Source of the DNA: Arthrobacter_N sp051262515
GTDB taxonomy: Bacteria; Actinomycetota; Actinomycetes; Actinomycetales; Micrococcaceae
DNA: 64,000 nucleotides
Assembly: GCF_051262515.1 (NCBI RefSeq)
Contig: NZ_JBIMER010000002.1
Span: 62,001 to 126,000 of the forward strand
Direction of reading: 5' to 3'
Part shown: positions 1 through 7,574 of the stretch, piece after piece
How positions within the stretch are numbered: the stretch's first letter is position 1
Layout: the number at the start of each line of letters is the position of its first letter
Notes under the pieces: generated by a model
The model's input: the letters and a program-made list of their open reading frames with translations, nothing else
The model's database searches: none
Told to the model about the DNA's origin: nothing
Program-made: the position numbers and the translations under genes

Positions 1-853
1 TCAGCTGGGTGCGTTCCGGGCCGAGCTGGACCGAGTCGTTGACCCGTGATGCGAGCCGGGCCGTCTCCTCCTCGGGCAGGTCGGGCCCGTCGGCGACCGC
101 GAGGGTGGTTCCCTCCAGCACGTATTCCCCGGGCTGGGCCACGAAGTGGATGGTGCGGCCTAGTTCGGTTCCCACCGCCGCGACCTCGGCCAACTCGACC
201 GAGGTGAGGAAGCCGCTGCCGTGCGAGCGGATGAGGACCTTGGGTTGGTCCGGCAGCTTCCGCGTGGCGCCGGAGCCGGCCGGCGGGTAGTGCCGTTCGA
301 TGGCGGCGATGCCGTTTTTCCGGAGCTGGTCGAGGATGTTTTCGGCGCGGATCTCGCGGGCGAGGTGGGCCAGGAACAGCACCAGGGCGGCGATGCTGCC
401 GAGCCCCAGGACGAAGGCGAAGGTCACGGCGAGGTGTGGGACGAATTCGTCGCCCGTGTCCGGGGACCGCACGGTGCGCAGGACCACGATGGCGTATGTG
501 AACGTGCCGAGGAAAGCGGCCAGCGTCCAGTGGACCACGCGGTCCGAGGAGAACGTCCGGAGCATGCGGGGCGTGTACTGGCTGCTGGCCAGCTGGAGCG
601 TGACCACCGTCAGGGAGAAGGTCAGCGACGTGACGGTCATGATGCTGGTGGCGATCGTGGTCAGGAGGCTACGCGCGGCGTCGGCGCCTCCGCCGACGGT
701 GAGCGTCGCCCATGGTTCCGCGGGGTCGCCCAGCATGCCGTCGAGCCACGGCAGGAGGACGCCCGCAACGATCCCGACGGCCACGGCAAGCAGGGGGAGT
801 GGCCACAGTTCGTGCCGCAGGGCGTCGCGGATCCGCAGCCAGGAGCCCCTCAC
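1..853 (-). CDS. DUF2254 family predicted membrane protein (3' part beyond window)
   Basis: About 284 residues are visible and the gene runs off the left edge. The first part has hydrophobic segments around residues 15-35 (a PLLAVAVGIVAGVLLPW stretch), 90-110 and 120-145, separated by a conserved-looking region with SIMTVTSLTFSLTVVTLQLA and SSQYTPRMLR. That pattern is typical of the DUF2254 family, whose function is unknown. The soluble part after the membrane segments starts near residue 150. I chose the GTG at 853 because the DUF2254-like sequence begins right after it and no ATG lies just upstream in frame. It lies 70 bases downstream of the TPR gene on the same strand, so the two may be co-transcribed. 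Confidence 0.75.
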   Translation of the reverse strand, partial: MRGSWLRIRDALRHELWPLPLLAVAVGIVAGVLLPWLDGMLGDPAEPWATLTVGGGADAARSLLTTIATSIMTVTSLTFSLTVVTLQLASSQYTPRMLRTFSSDRVVHWTLAAFLGTFTYAIVVLRTVRSPDTGDEFVPHLAVTFAFVLGLGSIAALVLFLAHLAREIRAENILDQLRKNGIAAIERHYPPAGSGATRKLPDQPKVLIRSHGSGFLTSVELAEVAAVGTELGRTIHFVAQPGEYVLEGTTLAVADGPDLPEEETARLASRVNDSVQLGPERTQL

Positions 854-923
854 CGGTCTGCCCGGCCCGGCCGTGGTGCATGCATCTGGATCTCGCTTTC
901 CTCAGGCGGCGGGTTCGTCCAAA

Positions 924-1898
924 CTATCCGGTGAGCCGCTGGATACGGTTCGCCGTGGCACGTTTCGCCGGGGCGTCGTCGGGCCTTACGGTGTCGAGGA
1001 CCTCGGCCCACAGGTGGTAAGCGGGAACCAAGTGCGCGGCGTTCGGGTCCGCCAACCCCGACAGCGCGTCCGCTAGGATCCGGTCCGCCTCCTCGGGGCG
1101 CTCCCGGGCGACGTTCCAGCGGGCATTCGTGACCGCCAGCCCCACGCGGTCCACTTCCGTCGCATCCATGACCTCGTGGGCCAGGCTGGCCCTCTCGATG
1201 CAGTCGCGCGTCTGTTCGATGGCGATTCCGGCGCGGAGCTGGAGGTCGGCGGACGCCTTGTTGAATCTCGCCCACAGGGGAATGTCGTTGGCAGGGGACA
1301 AGAGTTCCGCGGCCTGCGCGTGGTAGCTGAGCCCGTCCTGGACGCTTCCCACCATGAAGGCCACGTTGCCCAGGGTCCAGAAGCCCTTGCCGGCGGACTG
1401 GTTGTCCATGGATTCCAGAAGGCAGGCCAAGTCCATGTGGTGCCGCCAGGCCTCGTGTGCCCGGTCCGCCTCCACGAGCCCGGCGATGAGGGTCTGGAGC
1501 ACCTCGGCGCGGAGCGCGTCGTGGCCCGGCAGCGCGCCGGTCAGCGCCAGCGCCTCGTCGGCCGTGGCGATGGCCGCCGATTCCTGGCCGAGGCACCGTT
1601 CGGCGATCGAACGCAATATCAGACTGCGAACCTGGAGCACGGCATCCTGACGGGCGGCGGGGAGGGAAAGCATCCCATCCGCCACCTCACGGAGTTCGGC
1701 ATAGGCGTCCATCGCCAAATGGGCATCCGCGACCTCGAACGTGAATTGCCACAGCGCGCGCTCGTTGTCAGCCTTGCGAGCGGCCGCGACGCCCCCGCGG
1801 GCGAACTGGAGGGTAACCGACCGGTTCCCGGCGGCTTTTGCCCGGCGCACGGCGGATTCGTAGCCGTGGAGGTCGGGTGTGGACGCGTGCGGGAGCAT
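924..1898 (-). CDS. TPR-repeat protein, candidate peptide receptor or regulator
   Basis: A 324-residue, all-helical, Ala/Leu/Glu-rich protein with TPR-like helix pairs throughout, for example around AERCLGQESAAIATADEALAL and GFWTLGNVAFMVGSVQDG. I see no N-terminal helix-turn-helix, signal peptide or membrane segment, so it should be cytosolic. The ATG at 1898 is chosen because no recognisable domain lies upstream in frame; the start overlaps a perfect 6-bp-arm dyad at 1895-1912. It is divergent from a 51-residue secreted peptide gene. TPR proteins paired with small secreted peptides are the hallmark of RRNPP quorum sensing, where most receptors also carry an HTH but the Rap branch does not. 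The receptor role is inference. It could instead be a generic TPR scaffold. Confidence 0.7.
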   Translation of the reverse strand: MLPHASTPDLHGYESAVRRAKAAGNRSVTLQFARGGVAAARKADNERALWQFTFEVADAHLAMDAYAELREVADGMLSLPAARQDAVLQVRSLILRSIAERCLGQESAAIATADEALALTGALPGHDALRAEVLQTLIAGLVEADRAHEAWRHHMDLACLLESMDNQSAGKGFWTLGNVAFMVGSVQDGLSYHAQAAELLSPANDIPLWARFNKASADLQLRAGIAIEQTRDCIERASLAHEVMDATEVDRVGLAVTNARWNVARERPEEADRILADALSGLADPNAAHLVPAYHLWAEVLDTVRPDDAPAKRATANRIQRLTG

Positions 1899-1912
1899 AC
1901 TGACAAGTATGC
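1895..1912. promoter_or_regulatory. Perfect inverted repeat over the TPR gene start
   Basis: GCATAC-TGACAA-GTATGC is a perfect dyad with six-base arms and a six-base centre. It covers the start codon of the TPR gene on the minus strand. Position and symmetry suit a binding site for a dimeric regulator, possibly autoregulatory. No binding protein can be named from sequence. Confidence 0.4.
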
Positions 1913-1990
1913 GGCACCGGCTTCCTCCACCCCACGAGCCACCCGCGTCAAAGCGCGCAGTATTATTTCCTCGTTCCACTTCCGCATCAT

Positions 1991-2005
1991 TGGCAACAGG
2001 TGCCA
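1991..2005. promoter_or_regulatory. Inverted repeat upstream of the secreted peptide gene
   Basis: TGGCA-ACAGG-TGCCA is a perfect dyad 83 bases before the peptide start codon, in the 189-base gap between the divergent peptide and TPR genes. It could be an operator. The AT-rich stretch at 1959-1967 (TATTATTTC) nearby may hold promoter elements, but I could not fix a -35/-10 pair. Confidence 0.35.
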
Positions 2006-2087
2006 TACTCACATCGGGGCATCCTTCCGGGCCGGACCCCGCACCACATTGGCCCGGACCACCAACACCGTTTGCCCAGGGGGAACC

Positions 2088-2243
2088 ATGAAGAAGTACA
2101 TGATGAAGGCGGCCGCAGCGCTGGCCATCACCGCAGCAGCGACTCTGGCCATCGGTGGAGCTGTCGTTGCCGACAGCACCGACGCGACCGCCGCCGGAAA
2201 CTGGCCGTACTCCAGCACGGACGCCGGCAACTGGCCGTACTAG
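2088..2243 (+). CDS. Small secreted peptide precursor with duplicated AGNWPY C-terminus
   Basis: A 51-residue product. Residues 1-7 are basic and Met-rich (MKKYMMK), residues 8-28 form an Ala-rich hydrophobic signal segment, and the rest is a short tail in which STDA...AGNWPY occurs twice: AGNWPY at 36-41 and again at 46-51, the very C-terminus. The ATG at 2088 has a strong Shine-Dalgarno (AGGGGGAA) just upstream. A strong terminator hairpin follows the stop by 30 bases, so it is probably a single-gene transcript. Size, signal and repeated aromatic C-terminal motif resemble precursors of secreted signalling peptides such as PapR or ComS. The divergent TPR gene would be the natural receptor. 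No homologue is recognised. Confidence 0.7.
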   Translation: MKKYMMKAAAALAITAAATLAIGGAVVADSTDATAAGNWPYSSTDAGNWPY

Positions 2244-2272
2244 ACCACGGACCAGCCGACCATCGGCTAGAG

Positions 2273-2303
2273 GCGGCCGCCATCCCCACGGGATGGCGGC
2301 CGC
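2273..2303 (+). terminator. Rho-independent-type terminator after the peptide gene
   Basis: A perfect 14-bp stem (GCGGCCGCCATCCC with its complement) closes a three-base CAC loop and is followed by a short TT-containing tail. It separates the peptide transcript from alr. Confidence 0.75.
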
Positions 2304-2331
2304 TTGACTTAGCGCCGGGTGAAAGAATGGT

Positions 2332-3534
2332 GTGGTGACTTCACAGACCGAGCCAGCGAACGACGTCGGACTCCCCGTCGACCCACAGGCCGCACCGCGG
2401 TGGGAAAAGCGCGCGGAGATCGACCTCTCCGCGATCCGCCACAACGTCCGCCAAGTGGCCGAACTCGCCGCACCCGCCCGGGTCATGGCCGTGCTCAAGG
2501 CGGACGCCTACGGCCACGGTACGCTGCCCGTTGCCCGCGCCGCCCTCGAAGGCGGGGCCACGTGGCTCGGATTCGCCCACGTGAGCGAGGCGCTCGCCGT
2601 CCGCGACGCCGGCATCGAGGCGCCAGCACTCGCCTGGCTGCACACGCCGGACACCGACTTCGCCGCGGCCATCGCCCGCAACATCGATCTCGGCGTCTCC
2701 GGGTGGGAACTGGACATCGTCGCGGCGGCCGCCAAAAGCGCCGAGCGCCCCGCGCGCGTCCACCTCAAGATCGACACCGGCCTGGGCCGCAACGGCTGCA
2801 CGCCGGAGAAGTGGGAGGACCTGCTCGACGCCGCCATGGCCCACCAGGAGGACGGGCTGCTGCGCATCGTCGGCGTGTTCACGCACCTGGCCGTCGCGGA
2901 CGAGCCCGACCGCCCCGAGACAGACGAGCAGCTCGAGGCGTTCCGCTCCGCCGTCGCGCTGGCCGAAAACGCCGGGTTCGACCTCGAGGTCCGGCACGCC
3001 GCGAACACCCCCGCGATCCTGTCCCGACCCGACGCGCACTTCGACCTGGTGCGGCTTGGGCTGGGGATGTACGGGCTGAGCCCGTTCCGCGACCAGACGT
3101 CGGAGGACCTGAACCTGCGCCCGGCCATGCGGCTGATGGCCCGGGTGGCCAACGCCAAGCGCGTGCCCGCCGGGCAGGGAGTCTCCTACGGGCTGACGTA
3201 CCGGACGCCGTCGGCCGGGGTGCTGGCCCTGGTCCCGCTCGGCTACGCGGATGGCGTCCCACGCTCCGCCGTGGACGCCCCCGTGGCGATCTCGGGGCAC
3301 ATCGCGCGGACCAGCGGCCGGGTGGCCATGGACCAGTTCGTCGTGGACCTGGGCCCGGACGCCGACGCCGACACGCTGGTCGGGACCGAGGCCGTGCTGT
3401 TCGGCGGCGACGGCCCGTCCGCGACGGACTGGGCCGAGGCCGCGGGGACCATCAACTACGAGATCGTCACCCGCGTCTCCCCGCGCGTGCCGCGGCACTA
3501 CATCGAGGGCAGCTGGGGCCAGGCCGGTGAGTGA
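2332..3534 (+). CDS. alr: Alanine racemase
   Basis: PLP-dependent enzyme that interconverts L- and D-alanine for peptidoglycan; cytosolic. The product is 400 residues, slightly above the usual 360-390. The PLP lysine lies in AVLKADAYGHG (K56) and the second catalytic base, tyrosine, in GVSYGLTY (Y286). An N-terminal TIM-barrel domain is followed by the C-terminal beta domain. Start is GTG 2332, with a second in-frame GTG at 2335. The gene overlaps the start of tsaE by eight bases (GTGAGTGA), indicating translational coupling. Pairing with tsaE is standard in actinobacteria. Confidence 0.97.
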   Translation: MVTSQTEPANDVGLPVDPQAAPRWEKRAEIDLSAIRHNVRQVAELAAPARVMAVLKADAYGHGTLPVARAALEGGATWLGFAHVSEALAVRDAGIEAPALAWLHTPDTDFAAAIARNIDLGVSGWELDIVAAAAKSAERPARVHLKIDTGLGRNGCTPEKWEDLLDAAMAHQEDGLLRIVGVFTHLAVADEPDRPETDEQLEAFRSAVALAENAGFDLEVRHAANTPAILSRPDAHFDLVRLGLGMYGLSPFRDQTSEDLNLRPAMRLMARVANAKRVPAGQGVSYGLTYRTPSAGVLALVPLGYADGVPRSAVDAPVAISGHIARTSGRVAMDQFVVDLGPDADADTLVGTEAVLFGGDGPSATDWAEAAGTINYEIVTRVSPRVPRHYIEGSWGQAGE

Positions 3535-4120
3535 GGTCCCCGCGGCCGAGGCCCCGGTGTGGACGGCGGAACTGGCGGCCGTCGACGCCGAATCCACCCA
3601 AGCGCTGGCCGCACGGCTCGGCGCGGCGCTGCGGGCGGGCGACCTGCTGGTGCTCAGCGGCGAGCTCGGGGCCGGGAAGACGACGTTCACGCAGGGGCTG
3701 GGGATGGGACTGGGCGTGCGCCCGGGGATCATCTCCCCGACGTTCGTGCTGGTGCGCATCCACCCCTCGCTCGCCGACGGGCCGGAGCTGGTGCACGTGG
3801 ACGCCTACCGGCTCGCGACCGCCGCCGAACTGGACGACATCGACCTGGAGTCCACGCTGGCCACGTCCGTCACGGTGGTGGAGTGGGGCCGCGGCAAGGT
3901 GGAGCACCTGGCCGAATCGCGCCTGGAGGTCTCGCTGGAGCGGGCCGTCGGGGCCGACGCCGGGGAAGAGCTGGTGTTCGACTTCGACGACACGGGCGCC
4001 GACGAGCCCCGGACGGTGCGGATCGCCGCGTTCGGACCGCGCTGGGTGGGCGCGGGGGCTTCTAGGACGGGACCGGATGGTTCCGGAAACTCTTCGCGAG
4101 GGGCTATTGGCTCCCACTAG
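3527..4120 (+). CDS. tsaE: tRNA t6A biosynthesis ATPase TsaE
   Basis: TsaE is the ATPase partner of TsaB and TsaD in making N6-threonylcarbamoyl-adenosine (t6A37) on ANN-decoding tRNAs. A Walker A motif GELGAGKTT sits at residues 45-53, followed by the family's SPTF(V/T)L segment and the YRL...D region (VDAYRLATAAELDDID). The product is 197 residues, longer than the usual 150-160; the last 25 residues are Gly/Ser-rich and probably not structured. Start GTG 3527 overlaps the alr stop. In related genomes tsaB follows directly, but here it lies 12.7 kb away. Confidence 0.95.
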   Translation: MSEVPAAEAPVWTAELAAVDAESTQALAARLGAALRAGDLLVLSGELGAGKTTFTQGLGMGLGVRPGIISPTFVLVRIHPSLADGPELVHVDAYRLATAAELDDIDLESTLATSVTVVEWGRGKVEHLAESRLEVSLERAVGADAGEELVFDFDDTGADEPRTVRIAAFGPRWVGAGASRTGPDGSGNSSRGAIGSH

Positions 4121-4273
4121 GGGTTTCCCGGCGACGGGGCGTGGGGCGGACGGGTGGCCGGGGATTGCGTCCCGTGCGGCGTGTTTACGCGGGGATTTCG
4201 GGCCTATCCTTGATCTCAGCAGACACATCGGCACCCCAAGCCACGCTTTCCCCACCCCCAAGCAGGAGATATC

Positions 4274-4792
4274 ATGCGCCGCATCGCCGCCGCCCTCGCA
4301 CTACTCGCCGTTGCCCCGCTGACGCTGGCCGGAGCCGCGCAAGCCAACACCACCTGCGAGGTGTACTCCGGGGGCGGATGGCTGACCGCGCCTTGCCCCA
4401 CGAGCACCTCCGCGCCGGCCTCGCCGACGTCCTCCGCCCCGACGTCGTCGGCGCCGACCTCCGCCGCGCCCACGTCGGAAGCGCCGGCCCGGCTCGCGGT
4501 GGAGCGCATCGCCGGAATCGACCGCTACGCGACCGCGGCGGCGATCAGCGCGGCGCACTTCGCGCCCGGCGTCGCCGCCGTGTATTTGGCCAACGGCAAC
4601 GGGATCGACGCGCTGGCCGCGGGCCCCGCGGTGGACGGACCCATCCTGACCGTCCCCGCCAGCGGGACGCTCCCGGCGGCCGTCGCGGCAGAGCTTGCGC
4701 GCCTGGACCCGGGCAAGGTCGTTGTCCTCGGCGGCACCATGTCCGTCGGCGACGCCATGGTGGAGCAGGCGGTGGACGCGGCCGCGCGCTGA
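4274..4792 (+). CDS. Secreted protein with a cell wall-binding repeat 2 (CWB2) domain
   Basis: Residues 1-25 form a signal peptide (MRRIAAALALL...AGAAQA). A short Cys-containing segment follows, then a Ser/Pro/Thr/Ala linker built on PTSSAPTS repeats (about 40-72), then one CWB2-type domain starting with ERIAGIDRYATAAAIS and ending with VVLGGTMSVGDAMV. CWB2 modules bind anionic wall polymers; they usually come as three tandem copies, so a single copy is unusual. Start ATG 4274 has a good Shine-Dalgarno (CAGGAGA). An exported surface protein of unknown role. Confidence 0.85.
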   Translation: MRRIAAALALLAVAPLTLAGAAQANTTCEVYSGGGWLTAPCPTSTSAPASPTSSAPTSSAPTSAAPTSEAPARLAVERIAGIDRYATAAAISAAHFAPGVAAVYLANGNGIDALAAGPAVDGPILTVPASGTLPAAVAAELARLDPGKVVVLGGTMSVGDAMVEQAVDAAAR

Positions 4793-4850
4793 CCCGGATT
4801 CCCGCCGTCCGGTAGCATGGCGGCCACGCAGGCGGACGGCTGGAGGCGCG

Positions 4851-5513
4851 ATGGCGGGCAAGCGGGGATGGATGGCGGCCGGCGTCGTTGCCGTGTTGCT
4901 GCTCGCCGCCGTCGTCGTGGTGTGGGGCGGAACGCGCGCGGTCGGACCGGCGCCCGCCGGGCAGAACGTCACGTTCGCCGCCGTCGGTGACTCCCTGACC
5001 GAGGCCGACAGCCCGGACTTCGCCGCCGGCCGGATCGGCGAGCAGTCGTGGATCCTGCACGCGGAGGCCGCCGGCCTGGACTTCGCCGGCGGCTGGGCGC
5101 GCTGGGGAGCACCGACCTCGCTGATGGCCGCGAACGTCCGTCCCGTGGACGCCGACGTGCTGGTGGTGCTGGCCGGGACCAACGACGTGGCCCGCGGGGT
5201 GCCGTTCGCGAAGACCGCGGCCAACATCGCCTCGATCGTCGCCGCGGCCGGCCCGGAGCGGGTGGTCGTCTCGGCCGTTCCGCCGGTGGACGGCACCGCG
5301 GGACCCGGCGCGCCCGACGCCTACGCGGACTTCAACGCAAGGCTCGAGGACTTCGTGCGCGACCGCGGCTGGGAATGGACCGACGCCGCGGCCGGCCTGC
5401 GCGACGGCGGACGGTTCCGTCCCGGCATGTCCTACGACGGCGTCCACCCGACCGAGGCCGGGGCGAAGGTGTTGGGGGAGGCGTTGGCCGAGGCGATCCT
5501 GCGGCCCCGGTGA
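4851..5513 (+). CDS. Membrane-anchored SGNH/GDSL-family hydrolase
   Basis: A 220-residue protein with one N-terminal hydrophobic anchor (residues 7-28), then an SGNH-hydrolase fold: block I AVGDSLTEAD with the nucleophile serine, block III AGTNDV, and block V DGVHPTEAG with the catalytic Asp and His. Family members are esterases or lipases, some acting on cell-wall acyl groups; the substrate is not evident. Start ATG 4851 follows GGAGG. It lies 58 bases after the CWB2 gene, so a joint surface function is possible. Confidence 0.88.
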   Translation: MAGKRGWMAAGVVAVLLLAAVVVVWGGTRAVGPAPAGQNVTFAAVGDSLTEADSPDFAAGRIGEQSWILHAEAAGLDFAGGWARWGAPTSLMAANVRPVDADVLVVLAGTNDVARGVPFAKTAANIASIVAAAGPERVVVSAVPPVDGTAGPGAPDAYADFNARLEDFVRDRGWEWTDAAAGLRDGGRFRPGMSYDGVHPTEAGAKVLGEALAEAILRPR

Positions 5514-5534
5514 AACGCCCCCGGTGAGGCGCCG

Positions 5535-6857
5535 CTAGCGGAACTTCCGGCCGAGCGCGGCCACGGTCCAGCCGGCGTCTTCCCACTCGTCGTGGGGCAG
5601 CACGTTGCGCCCGTCGATGATTCGCCTTCCGGCCACACCAGCCAGATCGTCCGGCTGCAAGGCGCGGAACTCCTTCCACTCCGTCAGAAGCAGGACCAGC
5701 TCGGCACCCTCAGTCGCCGCCTGGGTGGAGCCGACGTAGAGCAGGCGGGGGAAGCGGCGCTTCGCGTTGGCGTTCGCCTCCGGGTCGTACACCACCACGT
5801 CCGCGCCCTGGTTGTAGAGCTGGCCGGCGATGTCCAGCGCGGGGGAGTCGCGGACGTCGTCGCTGTCCGGCTTGAAGGCCACGCCCAGCACGGCGATCCG
5901 CTTGTTGGCCACCGAGTTGTCCAGGATCTGGTGCGCCAGCGTGACCACGCGGCCGCGGCGGCGGAGGTTGATGTCGTCGATGTCGTCCAGGAAGCCCATG
6001 GTGCGGTGCAGGCCCAGCTCGCTGGTCCGCGCCTGCAGCGCCCGGATGTCCTTGGGCAGGCAGCCGCCGCCGAAGCCGACGCCCGCGTTGAGGAACTTGC
6101 GGCCGATGCGCTCGTCGTAGCCGATGGCGTCCGCCAGCGTGCGGATGTCGCCGCCGACCGTCTCGGTGATCTCCGAGAAGGCGTTGATGAAAGAGATCTT
6201 CGTGGCCAGGAACGCGTTGGCGGCCACCTTGACCAGCTCGGCGGTCTCGAAGTCGGTGACCACCAGCGGGGTGTCCCGCCCCATGGCCGAGGCGTAGACC
6301 TCGCGGAGCGTCGCCTCCGCGCGCTCGGATTCGACGCCAATCACGAGGCGGTCCGGGGTCAGCGTGTCCTTGACGGCGAAGCCCTCGCGCAGGAACTCCG
6401 GGTTCCACGCGAGTTCCAGGTCCACGCCCGGCTGCGCGTTTTCGGTCAGCAGATCCTTCAGCCGGCGGGCCGTGCCGACCGGAACCGTCGACTTCCCCAC
6501 GACGAGGGCGTCCCTGGTGATGTGCCGGGCGAGGCTCGTGACGGCCGCGTCCACGTAGCGCAGGTCCGCGCCGCCGTCCTCCGAGCGCTGCGGTGTGCCG
6601 ACGCCGATGAAGTGGACGTCCGCCCACGCGCCGACCTCCTCGTAGGAGGTGGTGAAGCGCAGTTTGCCGGATGCGACGTGCTTGACCAGAAGCTCCGGCA
6701 GGCCGGGTTCGTGGAACGGGAGCTTGCCCTCGGAAAGCCGGGCGATCTTGACGGGATCGACGTCCAGCCCCACGACGTCGAAACCCAATTCGGCCATGCA
6801 GGCCGCGTGCGTCGCGCCCAGGTAGCCGGTGCCGATCACTGAAATCTTCGGGGACAT
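5535..6857 (-). CDS. ugd: UDP-glucose 6-dehydrogenase
   Basis: Oxidises UDP-glucose to UDP-glucuronate with NAD+, feeding polysaccharide synthesis. The product is 440 residues, normal for the family. An N-terminal Rossmann fold begins KISVIGTGYLGATHAACMAE; the catalytic cysteine is in the GGGCLPKDI motif; the C-terminal UDP-binding domain carries LGVAFKPDSDDVRDSPAL. I prefer the ATG at 6857 (MSPKIS) over an upstream in-frame ATG at 6911, because the nucleotide-binding strand must start close to the N-terminus. It is convergent with the SGNH gene, 21 bases apart. No glycosyltransferase genes are nearby. Confidence 0.95.
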   Translation of the reverse strand: MSPKISVIGTGYLGATHAACMAELGFDVVGLDVDPVKIARLSEGKLPFHEPGLPELLVKHVASGKLRFTTSYEEVGAWADVHFIGVGTPQRSEDGGADLRYVDAAVTSLARHITRDALVVGKSTVPVGTARRLKDLLTENAQPGVDLELAWNPEFLREGFAVKDTLTPDRLVIGVESERAEATLREVYASAMGRDTPLVVTDFETAELVKVAANAFLATKISFINAFSEITETVGGDIRTLADAIGYDERIGRKFLNAGVGFGGGCLPKDIRALQARTSELGLHRTMGFLDDIDDINLRRRGRVVTLAHQILDNSVANKRIAVLGVAFKPDSDDVRDSPALDIAGQLYNQGADVVVYDPEANANAKRRFPRLLYVGSTQAATEGAELVLLLTEWKEFRALQPDDLAGVAGRRIIDGRNVLPHDEWEDAGWTVAALGRKFR

Positions 6858-7071
6858 GCTGTTTCTGATCCTTTGGTTCTGTGGCTGGGCCGGCGGGGCC
6901 CCGGGAAACACTATCTGCGCCCGGTGATGGCCGGACGTGGGATGGGTGAACTCCCGGCGTCGATTCTATGCCGGTAGCACTGCCAGCTCTAAAGTACGGC
7001 GGCGGGAAAGGGTCATGATCCTGACACGTGTAGGAACACCCGCGCCCTGGCGCGGGCCGGGCGGCCGGCGC

Positions 7072-7290
7072 CTAGGCCGACTGCCGGTGCCCCATCGCGC
7101 GGCTGATGGCGTCCGCCGTGGCGCGCACGCGCTCGCCGAGGGACCCGATGGCTTCGCGGTCGAAGCGCGACGTCGGCGTGGAGAGGCTGAGGGCGGCGAT
7201 CACGCGGCCGGTGTGGTCGAACACCGGTGCACCGACGCAGCAGATGCCGGGCTCGTTTTCCTCGAGATATACATCGGATCGAATGACAAG
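7072..7290 (-). pseudogene. 3' remnant of an IclR-family regulator
   Basis: The minus strand reads EENEPGICCVGAPVFDHTGR and on through VIAALSLSTPTSRFDREA to a TAG at 7072-7074. This is the typical C-terminal end of the IclR effector-binding domain. Reading upstream in the same frame meets a stop near 7309-7311, and the rest of the effector domain and the N-terminal winged helix are missing. The break abuts the promoter region of an RHH/Fic toxin-antitoxin pair. The simplest reading is that arrival of that pair, or a deletion with it, destroyed the gene. The 5' limit is approximate. Confidence 0.75.
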
Positions 7291-7342
7291 GCTTTTGGAA
7301 GCTTCGGGCCGTCACGTACTCAGTAGATACCTCGGCCACGCC

Positions 7343-7361
7343 TGGTACCAGGTTGGTACCA
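7343..7361. promoter_or_regulatory. Tandem palindromic operator of the RHH/Fic module
   Basis: The eight-base palindrome TGGTACCA occurs at 7343-7350 and again at 7354-7361, eleven bases apart, about one helical turn. It ends 12 bases before the antitoxin start. Ribbon-helix-helix antitoxins typically bind such phased short palindromes and repress their own operon. Confidence 0.65.
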
Positions 7362-7373
7362 TGGGATGTCGCC

Positions 7374-7574
7374 ATGAATCTGCGTGTTCCCAGAGACCTT
7401 GATCGCCGCCTTGACGAGCTTGCCGCCGAGGAGCATGTCTCCAAGTCGGCATTGCTACTCCAAGGTGCCGAGATGGTTCTGCAGCGCCACGCGCGGCGCC
7501 GCGAGATCGGCGAGGGAATGGACTTCATCACTGGCCATGACGCCGCGCTACTCAAACGCCTTGAGGACGCGTGA
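7374..7574 (+). CDS. Ribbon-helix-helix antitoxin
   Basis: A 66-residue protein starting MNLRVPRDLDRRLDELAAEE, the beta strand and first helix of a ribbon-helix-helix DNA-binding domain, followed by HVSKSALLLQGAEMVLQRHA as the second helix. The tail RREIGEGMDFITGHDAALLKRLEDA is the likely toxin-neutralising segment. I chose ATG 7374 over ATG 7353 because the RHH strand starts there and the upstream codons overlap the operator. It overlaps the toxin start by four bases, as in most toxin-antitoxin operons. Confidence 0.85.
   Translation: MNLRVPRDLDRRLDELAAEEHVSKSALLLQGAEMVLQRHARRREIGEGMDFITGHDAALLKRLEDA

Noticed and set aside
1619..1996. A 125-codon minus-strand frame starting MPMMRKWNEEIILRALTR, possibly an upstream part of the TPR gene by frameshift
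   Set aside because: The first 30 residues look plausible, but the frame continues into low-complexity sequence opposite the TPR reading, and no HTH or repeat is recognisable. Without homologues a frameshift cannot be supported.
6858..7071. Promoter of the UDP-glucose dehydrogenase gene
   Set aside because: A TAGAAT hexamer occurs on the minus strand near 6962-6967, but no matching -35 lies at a normal distance, so I do not call it.
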